Source: an uncultured Porphyromonadaceae bacterium
GTDB lineage: Bacteria > Bacteroidota > Bacteroidia > Bacteroidales > Muribaculaceae
Direction: 5' to 3'
Assembly: GCA_905193395.1 (NCBI GenBank)
Contig: CAJJOO010000047.1
Coordinates: 1 to 8,152, forward strand
Length of the DNA: 8,152 nt
Made by a program: the position numbers and the translations under genes. This document shows, in pieces, positions 1 through 7,276 of the stretch. Every line of letters begins with the position of its first letter. The first letter of the stretch is position 1. The notes under the pieces are model-generated. The model was not told the origin of the DNA. It made no database searches and was given only the letters and a program-made list of their open reading frames with translations.

Positions 1-1232
1 CGGCCGCGGTGGCCGGTCTGCCATTCGTAGGAGCCTGTGAGTTTCACGCTCAGTTGTTCGCCGCCGCCGAAGGTATTGTGGTTTGTGAGGCCCAGCGACA
101 GTCCGGGGCCGATGTAACTGTTGGACTTTGACGAGGCGTTGACCTCGATCGAGGCCTCGAGCGGGGCGTCGAAGGTGCAGTTTACCAGCACGTTGAGGGT
201 AGGAGTAGTGTCGGCCGACGGACTGATGTCGATTGAGCGGAATATACCCATTCGGGCCAGATAGGTCTGAGTGCGGTTCATATCGCGCACCGAGAAGAGT
301 TTTCCGTGGCGGAACGTGACACACTCCTTGATGAGGTTGTGCCGCAGCCGCGAGGGTCTCATCTGAACGAGGGTCAGGTCGGGCCGCAGTTGGATTGTAT
401 CCGGCTGCTGGCGTCCGCGGTAGCGGTTCACCACCACGGTGATGTTGCCGGTGCGGTAGCGTTTAACGGCCCAGTCCGGTATATTGTCGGCCAGGTCGAG
501 CCGCAGGGCCACAGTGCCGGGATTTTGGATGCTGTCGGCCAGATAGCGGATATAGTCGGGACGGAAGAAATAGTAGCCGCGGTTGCGGACGGTGTTGGTG
601 ATTCGGTTTCGTGCGATGCTCAGCGAGTCGGTTGAAAACACCATTCCTGGTCTCAGGTAGGGGTCGCGCCTGGCGATGGAATCAATCAGATGGTTCAGGT
701 GGCAGGTGTCGTCCGGTAACTGGATTGTGTCGATGGGGAAAGCCGGCCCGGCATTCACGTAATAGCGTATGTGGGCCTTGCGTTTGTTCCGTGCCGGAAC
801 CAGTTCGTAACGGGCCGTGCCTCGGAAATAGCCGTTGTTGTCCAGAATCTGCTCGATCATGCTGGCGCGGGCGGCGGGGCGCACGTCGTTAATCAGTACC
901 GGTTCCTCGGCAAATGTCTCGTACAGCCAGTGGCGCAGGCCTTTGGGCGGGTTTGTCCAGTGGTTGTAGGCCCACAGACCCAGGGGGAAAGGATAGCGCC
1001 AGCGCAGCATCTTGATATAGTTGTTCGGAGCGACGTCCACGGCCTCGGAGATGGACGTGACGAGGTCTGATGGCAGGCTGACGCGGCGTCCGTCGGCTGT
1101 GGTGTCGGTATATTCGATTTTTTTTGTGCCTATGTAGAGGGTTTCGCCCTCGGGGATGCGCGAGGTCGTCGAGCATGAAGCCGCCAGCAGAGCGGCCGAG
1201 ACAATAATGACTGTCAGAATACTGTGTTTCAT
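1..1232 (-). CDS. tamL: TamL, outer-membrane lipoprotein of the translocation and assembly module (BamA/TamA, Omp85 family), 3' end missing
   Basis: The reading frame starts at ATG 1232-1230 and stays open to the left edge, giving about 410 residues without a stop, so the C-terminal part is outside the window. Residues 1-19 form a lipoprotein signal (hydrophobic ILTVIIVSAALLAAS) and Cys20 is the likely lipidated residue. The next residues (STTSRIPEGE) match the conserved N-terminus of Bacteroidetes TamL proteins. Residues about 30-345 look like POTRA repeats: a segment near 190-223 ends in NRGYYFF, and another near 310-337 carries KLFSVRDMNRTQTYLARMGIF, typical of the POTRA next to the barrel. 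From about 350 the sequence alternates as in membrane strands (SYIGPGLSLGL, then GGGEQLSVKL), which is the beginning of the Omp85 barrel. By family knowledge, TamA-type proteins work with TamB in outer-membrane assembly and lipid transport. The start overlaps the tamB stop, so the two are probably co-translated. No Asp/Glu-rich surface-export signal follows Cys20, consistent with the lipid anchor facing the periplasm. Confidence 0.92.
   Translation of the reverse strand, partial: MKHSILTVIIVSAALLAASCSTTSRIPEGETLYIGTKKIEYTDTTADGRRVSLPSDLVTSISEAVDVAPNNYIKMLRWRYPFPLGLWAYNHWTNPPKGLRHWLYETFAEEPVLINDVRPAARASMIEQILDNNGYFRGTARYELVPARNKRKAHIRYYVNAGPAFPIDTIQLPDDTCHLNHLIDSIARRDPYLRPGMVFSTDSLSIARNRITNTVRNRGYYFFRPDYIRYLADSIQNPGTVALRLDLADNIPDWAVKRYRTGNITVVVNRYRGRQQPDTIQLRPDLTLVQMRPSRLRHNLIKECVTFRHGKLFSVRDMNRTQTYLARMGIFRSIDISPSADTTPTLNVLVNCTFDAPLEASIEVNASSKSNSYIGPGLSLGLTNHNTFGGGEQLSVKLTGSYEWQTGHRG
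1229..1232 (-). other. ATGA stop/start overlap joining tamB and tamL
   Basis: The tamL start ATG (1232-1230) and the tamB stop TGA (1231-1229) share bases. No separate promoter or Shine-Dalgarno sequence precedes the tamL start; the upstream bases are the tamB codons for EKHTEQ. This arrangement normally means one mRNA and translational coupling, which would keep the two partner proteins in proportion. Confidence 0.9.
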
Positions 1233-4200
1233 TGCTCTGTGTGTTTTTCGGCTGTTGTCGGGGCTGTGGCGGCAGGCAGGGGCTGCGTATCGGCGTTTTT
1301 GCGATGCCGGCGCCGTCCGAAGAGATTGCGCAGCGTTGTCAGTTTCTTGCGGTATACGAAGCCTACGCCCGTGCGGGTCACTTCGCCTTCGAGGATGCTT
1401 TCGTAGCCTGTGTGGCGGAACAGACGCACGAGCATCGTGCGGGCGTCGTTGATAAAGTATTCAAAGGAAATGTCCTTGATGAGGTTCTGCGAGAAGTTTT
1501 CGTCGGTGTTGGCGTCGGTGGAATAGTTGCCGCCGACAACAATCTTGAACCGGTCGTTGAATAGCGATTTCGATACCTGGTAACTGTAACTTGTGGTGGT
1601 GGAAGTCGAGCCGTTTAGGGTGCGGTCGTACTGGTCGACGCCGAAACTGAGGTCGACGCCTTTGATGGTGCGCGCTGCCCAGGAATTGAGTTGCGACGTC
1701 AGGAAGGAATATAGGGCGTTGCCGGAAAGGTTGCCGTTGCCCGTGGTTCCGGGGCCGGTGTACACGTTGTACAGCAGCATGTTCATGGCCTGGTTGGCGC
1801 GTTGTTCGGGGCTCATGGCCTGCAGTTCGTTGGCCACGGTCATGTCGTCGTCGGTCGAAAGGTCGAAGGCCACATCCATGTTGTCGAGGGTGCCCGTGAC
1901 GTTCAGGGCCACGTCGAAATTTACCAGACGCGAGTTCTGCCCGGTCTGTGTCACATTGGCTTTGACAACGTCCACCGCGTGGATACCGAGGGTGGGGTTC
2001 ATCAGTTCGCCGTTGAAGGCGACGAAGGAATTATCGCGGAATGTGAAGAGTTTCTCGCCCATGAACGGCGGGGTGTAGCGCGCGAAACCTCCGTTTATGT
2101 TGATTCGGCCGGTGAGGCGCGGGTCGGCGAATGGCAGCATGGTCATGTTGACAGTGCCTTCCGGTTGTAGTTGCACGCGGTTTTTGCCGTCGGCTGTGAG
2201 GTCGACGTTGATTGTGGTGCCGCTCTGAATGTTCATGGTCGCCTGAAGAAGCATCGCCATGCTCTGCTGCACGAGGCTGTCGGCCTGCGTGACGGCCGAG
2301 GTGTCGTTGAAGTTGACGAATTTTACCAGTTCGTCGGTCGAACGGCTCTGGTTTGCGGCCTGGGCGTCTGTCATCACGTATGTGATGTTTGTCCCTGCCA
2401 GGATGCCTAGGTTGGCGTTTACTCGCATGAACGAGAAATTACCCTTGACAGTGGCATTGAGGTCTATGAAACCCTTGCCGTAAATGTCGGCGCCACGGGC
2501 GGCGCGGCGGCTGTCGCAGATCTGGAAATTGGCCGCGCTGAGGCTCAGGTCGATTTCGGGCGAGGCCATGTTGTTGATGTCGACGGTGCCGTTGAGGCTG
2601 AGAGGCTTGCCGTTGACACCGCTGATTGCGAAATTGTTGAATGTCACCTTGTTGCTGTCGACAGGAATCCGCACGTCGCTCACGGGATATGTGGAGTTGG
2701 CCATTTTGAAGTCGATGGCGGTGGAATCGAATTGCAGCCAGCCGTTCATCATGGGGCTGTTGCCGGTGCCGGTGATTTCCATCGAGCCGTTGAGGACGCC
2801 GCGCAGCGCGGCCGTACCTGCGGGCAGGAATGGATTGACGGCAGCCAGCGGGAAATGTATCATCCTGAAATCTAGGGCCAGCGGCGATCCGGCGGTTGAA
2901 TCGTTCAGCGCTCCGGCCAGGGTTATGGTGCGTTGGTCGTCGACCGATATGTCGGCGGTGGCGCGGATGCGGCCGGAGAGGTCGGTGGTCACATTGAGAT
3001 CAGCGCCGATAGTACCGACACGCTGACGGTCGTACATCAGGTCAATCAGGCTCACTGTGCCCGTGCCGTTGATATCCTTGTCTTTGGCGCTCACATTAAT
3101 CCGGGCGCTCAGTTGGCCCGACATCGGAGGAGAGAAGGGGTTGATGTTCACCCAGTCGGCAATTTCGATGTCGGTGATTTCGACCACAAGTTCCTCCTGA
3201 TGGTCGTCCTGACCCTGTATGTGGTTGGTATAGATTGCCAGGGCGGAGTTTCCGCCGCGCATATGCAGGTTTGCGTCGATATGCTTGTGGGTGAAAGACC
3301 ATTTCACGAAGTTGTCCTCGTTGACGGTCCATGGCTTGTAGGCGATTGTAGGGTCGAAGGGGTCGACGTTGACTGTCAGTGTCGAGTCGGTCAGCGCGGC
3401 GCGCAGCCCCACGAAGTAACCTTCACGTCCCTTTATGTCGTGCTGTCCGATGGTTATACCGGCCTTGTCGTGGGCCAGGAAGCCGTCGACCTTGACATGC
3501 GCCCACTGGTCGAACGTCCCGGGTGCGTTGTCGACTCGTGCGTTGAGGAGCATGCCTGGACCGTACTGTGCGATGTCCATCGAGATTGTGTCGAGGCGCA
3601 TCGTTTCGGTGTGGAAGCCTGTCAGCATGCCTGCGAGGTTGAATGTGGAATCGTTCACAGCGTTGAGCGACAGGTTTTTGATTCCTCCTTTCGGACCGCC
3701 GATGATTCGGGCCACGGCATTGTCGCTGCCGCCGTTAATGTCGAGGGTAAAGAACGGCAGGGCGCGTTGCAGACGCTCGACGTCAATCACACGCTCGTCC
3801 GTCTCCTCGGCCAGAATCGTGCCTATGCTGTCGGCGCGCTGCATGATGGTGCGGATTGCCTCGGGCGAATCGAAGCGGCCGTAGAGGTCGCGGTTGTGCA
3901 GCGTGAGCACGGTTGTAGAGTCGGTGGCGTCGAGCCGTGCCGTGAGGTTGTCTACGTCGATGGTTGACAGCGGAGTCTTGTATGTGAGCGAGTTGAGGTT
4001 GAGAGTGGCGCTAATGTCGCCGGTTTTCGGCGTGATTGAGGCGTTTGCGTTCAGCGAACCGTCGACCGTGGCGTCGTCGGGGCTGAATCCCAGTGCCTTG
4101 AGGTCTGCATAGAGGTCACGCAATTCCACGTCCCATACGTATGTCTCGCCGTCGAGGTTGCCGGAGGCCGAGAGTGTGGCACGCGCAACCTTGTTGTCGG

Positions 4201-6019
4201 CCGTAAGGTTTATATCTGCATGACCTTCGGCCAGGTCGGCTACGGCCGTGACGTCGCTGTAATCGTAACCGTCATATTCGGCGCGGGTGATGTCGGCGGT
4301 GGCGTGGATGGCGGTACGCTTCGACATGGGGTCCAGTCCGTGTCCCTTTACGGCCACGTCGGCGCTGATATGGCCGATTCCGCTTTCAGGCATAAAGGCG
4401 TTGACGGGGAAATCACGGGCTGTAAGAGTCAGGTCATAGGCCGTGAGCGGTCCGTTCCATTTTGCGCGTAGGCTGACGTCTCCACCCGTAGTTGTGGCGG
4501 TCAGATTGCCGGATATGCGCCCGCGTGTCAGACCGCCGCTGATGCTCACACGACCTTTGAGGCTTGTGCGCGGGATGTTGATGTTTCCGGCTCCGGAGGG
4601 CAGGAAAGCCTTTTTCATACGGTTCATGTCGAGGAGCGTGCCGCCCAGGTGGAGGTCGGCGTCCATGATGTCGGGATTGAACGGATTGCCGAGCATGCCG
4701 TTGGCACGGAGAGTGGCGATGCCGTTGATCGACACCGAAAGGTCGTTTACTCTGAGATTTCCGGCCGTACCGTTTATGTCGGCCACGACGTGCATTCGGC
4801 TGTTGCGGGGCAATGTGGTCAGATATGGCGTGAAGTCTGGGAACATCAGCCTCAGGTCGGCCGCGGCTACATCGCCTTTGGCATCAAGCATCAGGGCAGT
4901 GGACGGGTCGGTTGTCATGTCGCCCATGCCGATGAGTGCGTCAAAGTCGAGGACTGTCCCCTGTGGAGTGGACGCGTGGAAGCCTCGCAACGCTGTCCCG
5001 GTCGAATCTATGTCAAGAAGGCCTGAGGCGGCGAGCCGCACACCGCAGCGTTCCGTGGCCGAAACGTTGAGAGGGATTCTTACAACGGCCTCGCGGTTGT
5101 AGAACTTGCTGATTCCGAGGTTCAGCGAGTCCACGGAAATATATCCGAAATCCATACCCGGGGCCGGAACAATGCCGCGGGTGGTGTAGAGGGCTTTTGA
5201 CTGTGTGAAGCCTACGGAGTCTATGGTGACGGTCCAGGGCAGCGTGGCGGCGGTGTCCGCAGGGACGGATAGTACCGGAGTGGCGGAATCAGGTGCGATG
5301 TACGAGGCGTCAAGGCGCGTTCCGGTGAATGCTCCGATTCCAATCCGCTGGTTTTTGAGGTCGATGACGGTGTTTTCAACGCTGCCGACGGGAATCACGG
5401 CACCGAGCGAGTCGATGGTGGGCAGCATGCGCATGGTGTAGGCCAGTTCGGTTACGCCCAGCGACTGCAATCTTATCACCATCTCGGTGGGTTCGCTTTT
5501 CGCGGTGTCTGGCGCTGCCGGCACCGGATTCAGTGTCAGCGAGACACGGCCGCGGCCCAACATGCCGTGGCCCGCGTCGATATTCATGTTTTTAAGTGTA
5601 ATCGTCGCATAGTCAAGGGCCAGCGTATCGGCTCCGATGGTCATGTACATGGCCGAATCCGGCGCGCCCATCATCATTCCGAAACCGCCGAGTTGCACAT
5701 CCTCAATGCAGGCACGGCCGCCGAGCAAAGGCAGCGGGGCAACCCTGGCATGCAGGTTTCTGGCCTTGATGGTCTGCGGCCCGGGCATTTCCAGGGTTAC
5801 GCCTTCAAGACAGATGTCAAGCGGGAATTTCAGTCTCAGGTGCTCGATGTCGACGCGCAGGTCGCCGCCGTTCATCGTCGCCACGATGTATCGCCGTGCA
5901 AGTTCCTGGCTCCACGGCGAATAAAGCAGTATGCCGGCCGCTGCGGCCAGAAGCAACAGTGCCATCAGCAGCCAGACGACTATTTTTGCGCTTTTCCCGA
6001 TGAATTTGACGAATTTCAC
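1229..6019 (-). CDS. tamB: TamB, giant inner-membrane-anchored periplasmic protein of the translocation and assembly module
   Basis: The product is about 1,596 residues from the GTG at 6019-6017. A short basic N-terminus (KFVKFIGKSAK) is followed by one membrane helix at about residues 13-33 (IVVWLLMALLLLAAAAGILL), then YSPWSQELARRYI, typical of AsmA/TamB-like proteins. The next 1,200 residues are Asp/Asn/Thr-rich, amphipathic beta repeats, the pattern of the hydrophobic-groove beta-taco fold thought to carry lipid across the periplasm. The last 350 residues carry the conserved TamB (DUF490) domain: near 1304-1319 NINGGFARYTPPF, then LMNPTLGIHAVD, SPEQRANQAMNMLLY, and near 1538 ESILEGEVTRTGVGFVYRKKL. 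The partner gene tamL follows with an ATGA overlap. The frame is open up to a TTG at 6076 (19 more residues), but that TTG lies inside a hairpin and in a TTTG element, and the GTG gives a normal-looking family N-terminus, so I prefer GTG with moderate certainty. A 28-residue basic, then Pro/Ala/Thr-rich, tail follows the conserved domain. Confidence 0.93.
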   Translation of the reverse strand: MKFVKFIGKSAKIVVWLLMALLLLAAAAGILLYSPWSQELARRYIVATMNGGDLRVDIEHLRLKFPLDICLEGVTLEMPGPQTIKARNLHARVAPLPLLGGRACIEDVQLGGFGMMMGAPDSAMYMTIGADTLALDYATITLKNMNIDAGHGMLGRGRVSLTLNPVPAAPDTAKSEPTEMVIRLQSLGVTELAYTMRMLPTIDSLGAVIPVGSVENTVIDLKNQRIGIGAFTGTRLDASYIAPDSATPVLSVPADTAATLPWTVTIDSVGFTQSKALYTTRGIVPAPGMDFGYISVDSLNLGISKFYNREAVVRIPLNVSATERCGVRLAASGLLDIDSTGTALRGFHASTPQGTVLDFDALIGMGDMTTDPSTALMLDAKGDVAAADLRLMFPDFTPYLTTLPRNSRMHVVADINGTAGNLRVNDLSVSINGIATLRANGMLGNPFNPDIMDADLHLGGTLLDMNRMKKAFLPSGAGNINIPRTSLKGRVSISGGLTRGRISGNLTATTTGGDVSLRAKWNGPLTAYDLTLTARDFPVNAFMPESGIGHISADVAVKGHGLDPMSKRTAIHATADITRAEYDGYDYSDVTAVADLAEGHADINLTADNKVARATLSASGNLDGETYVWDVELRDLYADLKALGFSPDDATVDGSLNANASITPKTGDISATLNLNSLTYKTPLSTIDVDNLTARLDATDSTTVLTLHNRDLYGRFDSPEAIRTIMQRADSIGTILAEETDERVIDVERLQRALPFFTLDINGGSDNAVARIIGGPKGGIKNLSLNAVNDSTFNLAGMLTGFHTETMRLDTISMDIAQYGPGMLLNARVDNAPGTFDQWAHVKVDGFLAHDKAGITIGQHDIKGREGYFVGLRAALTDSTLTVNVDPFDPTIAYKPWTVNEDNFVKWSFTHKHIDANLHMRGGNSALAIYTNHIQGQDDHQEELVVEITDIEIADWVNINPFSPPMSGQLSARINVSAKDKDINGTGTVSLIDLMYDRQRVGTIGADLNVTTDLSGRIRATADISVDDQRTITLAGALNDSTAGSPLALDFRMIHFPLAAVNPFLPAGTAALRGVLNGSMEITGTGNSPMMNGWLQFDSTAIDFKMANSTYPVSDVRIPVDSNKVTFNNFAISGVNGKPLSLNGTVDINNMASPEIDLSLSAANFQICDSRRAARGADIYGKGFIDLNATVKGNFSFMRVNANLGILAGTNITYVMTDAQAANQSRSTDELVKFVNFNDTSAVTQADSLVQQSMAMLLQATMNIQSGTTINVDLTADGKNRVQLQPEGTVNMTMLPFADPRLTGRININGGFARYTPPFMGEKLFTFRDNSFVAFNGELMNPTLGIHAVDVVKANVTQTGQNSRLVNFDVALNVTGTLDNMDVAFDLSTDDDMTVANELQAMSPEQRANQAMNMLLYNVYTGPGTTGNGNLSGNALYSFLTSQLNSWAARTIKGVDLSFGVDQYDRTLNGSTSTTTSYSYQVSKSLFNDRFKIVVGGNYSTDANTDENFSQNLIKDISFEYFINDARTMLVRLFRHTGYESILEGEVTRTGVGFVYRKKLTTLRNLFGRRRHRKNADTQPLPAATAPTTAEKHTEQ

Positions 6020-6055
6020 AGTAGCGATGAATTCTTGTGGTGTTTTAACATTTAT

Positions 6056-6090
6056 AAAACCGCCGGACGCGGGCAAATGTTTGCCGGCGG
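6056..6090 (-). terminator. Hairpin plus T-run ahead of tamB: terminator of the glycosyltransferase gene or leader attenuator
   Basis: On the minus strand, CCGCCGG (6090-6084) pairs perfectly with CCGGCGG (6066-6060) across a 17-nt loop, and TTTTATAAA follows directly. A competing inner hairpin, GGCAA (6085-6081) with TTGCC (6076-6072), shares bases with the outer left arm. A GC stem followed by T residues is what an intrinsic terminator looks like. It is the only candidate downstream of the glycosyltransferase stop at 6146. It also lies after the tamB promoter box at 6109-6102, so it would be in the tamB leader. The T-run is short (4), so strength is uncertain. Confidence 0.5.
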
Positions 6091-6101
6091 ATAACGATTT
6101 T

Positions 6102-6132
6102 CAAAATTAACACATTTTTTTCAAACGGCAAG
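6102..6132 (-). promoter_or_regulatory. Bacteroidales-type -33/-7 promoter for tamB-tamL
   Basis: TAATTTTG at 6109-6102 matches the Bacteroides -7 consensus TAnnTTTG at every fixed base. CTTG at 6132-6129 matches the -33 element TTTG at three of four bases, with a 19-nt spacer. Transcription would start near 6095, which leaves a leader of about 75 nt before the GTG at 6019. A second, weaker option is TTTG at 6077-6074 with TAAATGTT at 6054-6047 (19-nt spacer, poor -7 match), which would start downstream of the hairpin. Confidence 0.65.
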
Positions 6133-6145
6133 CGCAGGCTCCGAA

Positions 6146-7147
6146 TCATGCGCCGCGGCCGGTGCCGCGGACAATCCGCTGCGCCATCTTGATGAGGCGG
6201 GGAAAGCGGATGTGGAGGGCCAGTTTTAACTTGTGTTTCAGCGGCCACTTCCGGTAGCATGGATTGCAGTGATAATCGCCGATGTAGCGCGAGACGGTGC
6301 GGCAGGCGTAGTTATGCCTCAGCATGGGCACGCGGTCGAAGCGGTAAACGCAGCCGTAGACGGTGTGCGTGAGATACTGGTTCATGAAGAGAAAGTCAAT
6401 CTCCGCGGCGAACTTTTCGTACAGTCCGAGTCGCCGCAGGTGGCCCAGAAGGGTTACCGCCGAACCAAGGCGGTTGAAAAACCGGTAATTGTTGACCGAG
6501 CGCGTCACCGAGGCGTTGTCTACGCGGTAACGGTAGAGCGGGGCGTTGATTTTCACAGGATTGGCTGCCGACAACTGTATTGCCAGCGCCACAGCGTTGT
6601 CCTCGTAGAAAACGCCTTCCGGAAAGAACAGATCATTGTCTGTTATCAATCGTCTTTCGTACATAGCCGACCAAACGGGCGTAGTCTTTTCGATGAGGCG
6701 GCGGCGCAGGCCGTCGCCGCTCAGCGACGCGGCATCAGCGCCCAACTGGCACACATCTGCGCTGTTGCCGTCGGAGGGCGAGACGCGGCTGTAATCGAAA
6801 ACCACCATATCTGCGTTTTCCAGGCGTGCGGTGTCTATACACAGTTCCAGAGCGTCTGGCCGAAGACTGTCGTCGGCATCGAGGAACATCACATAGCGGC
6901 CGGCGGCGAGACGGAGCGCCCTGTTGCGGCCGCCGCCCTGACGCACATTGACGGGCGAGTCGATTATCTTCACGCGGCTGTCGGCTTTTTCAAAACTTCG
7001 CAGGATGTCAATGCTGCGGTCGGTCGAGGCGTCGTTGAAGCATATCAGTTCCAGGTCGGTGAAGGTCTGGGCGAGTACCGAACCGACCGACGATTCCAGG
7101 AAGGCCGCGGCATTGTAGACGGGCATTATTACACTGATCAGCGCCAT
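6146..7147 (-). CDS. Family 2 glycosyltransferase (GT-A fold), acceptor unknown
   Basis: The product is 333 residues. The N-terminus ISVIMPVYNAAAFLESS (residues 4-20) is the classic GT2 opening. Asp39 in FNDASTDRS is the nucleotide-binding Asp, and RQGGGRNRAL (69-78) corresponds to the usual GxxxARN region. D90-A-D-D93 is the DXD metal/sugar-nucleotide motif, and E182-D183 in FYEDN supplies the likely catalytic base, so all key residues are present. No transmembrane helix is visible. The last 35 residues are basic and amphipathic (KWPLKHKLKLALHIRFPRLIK), which could attach the enzyme to the inner face of the membrane. Enzymes of this type add one sugar to lipopolysaccharide, capsule or other surface glycans, but the sugar and acceptor cannot be read from the sequence. 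The ATG at 7147 is chosen because a perfect -7 box ends 17 nt upstream; the TTG at 7195 lies in the -33 element. It stands alone, without other glycan genes beside it. Confidence 0.92.
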   Translation of the reverse strand: MALISVIMPVYNAAAFLESSVGSVLAQTFTDLELICFNDASTDRSIDILRSFEKADSRVKIIDSPVNVRQGGGRNRALRLAAGRYVMFLDADDSLRPDALELCIDTARLENADMVVFDYSRVSPSDGNSADVCQLGADAASLSGDGLRRRLIEKTTPVWSAMYERRLITDNDLFFPEGVFYEDNAVALAIQLSAANPVKINAPLYRYRVDNASVTRSVNNYRFFNRLGSAVTLLGHLRRLGLYEKFAAEIDFLFMNQYLTHTVYGCVYRFDRVPMLRHNYACRTVSRYIGDYHCNPCYRKWPLKHKLKLALHIRFPRLIKMAQRIVRGTGRGA

Positions 7148-7164
7148 GTTTGTTTCAATTTCCG

Positions 7165-7196
7165 CAAAGTTAGGAATTTGCAGCCTTATTTCCAAG
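7165..7196 (-). promoter_or_regulatory. Bacteroidales-type -33/-7 promoter for the glycosyltransferase
   Basis: TAACTTTG at 7172-7165 is a perfect TAnnTTTG -7 element. CTTG at 7196-7193 is a three-of-four -33 element with a 20-nt spacer. The predicted start of transcription is near 7158, giving a leader of only about 10 nt before ATG 7147, rich in A (AAACAAAC) and without a Shine-Dalgarno sequence. It lies just downstream of the fabG terminator, so the glycosyltransferase is a separate unit. Confidence 0.75.
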
Positions 7197-7216
7197 ACTC
7201 TGTCGTGCGAGGGCGT

Positions 7217-7256
7217 AAAAACACCACACCCTGCGGCTCGAGCCCGCAGGGTGTGG
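7217..7256 (-). terminator. Strong intrinsic terminator after fabG
   Basis: On the minus strand CCACACCCTGCGG (7256-7244) pairs perfectly with CCGCAGGGTGTGG (7236-7224): a 13-bp stem with a 7-nt loop (GCTCGAG). TG and then five T residues (7221-7217) follow. It begins 20 nt after the fabG stop codon. The other strand has no T-run at the far end of the stem, so it acts on minus-strand transcripts. Confidence 0.93.
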
Positions 7257-7276
7257 AAATATTGTATGTGGCAGGA

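Noticed and set aside
2933..3967. Long plus-strand open frame (344 codons) antisense to tamB
   Set aside because: It lies wholly inside tamB, whose protein shows clear family features. The translation is rich in V, G, H and C with no recognisable domain, as expected from the complement of a GC-rich gene.
6042..6060. Short inverted repeat GTTTTA / TAAAAC just before the preferred tamB start
   Set aside because: The stem is six AT-rich pairs, which is weak, and such repeats are expected by chance in AT-rich leaders. Nothing ties it to a known operator.
6153..6170. Two CCGCGG palindromes able to form a hairpin at the 3' end of the glycosyltransferase
   Set aside because: No T-run follows on either strand and the bases encode ordinary C-terminal residues (RGTGRGA). 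I see no reason to call it a terminator or regulatory site.
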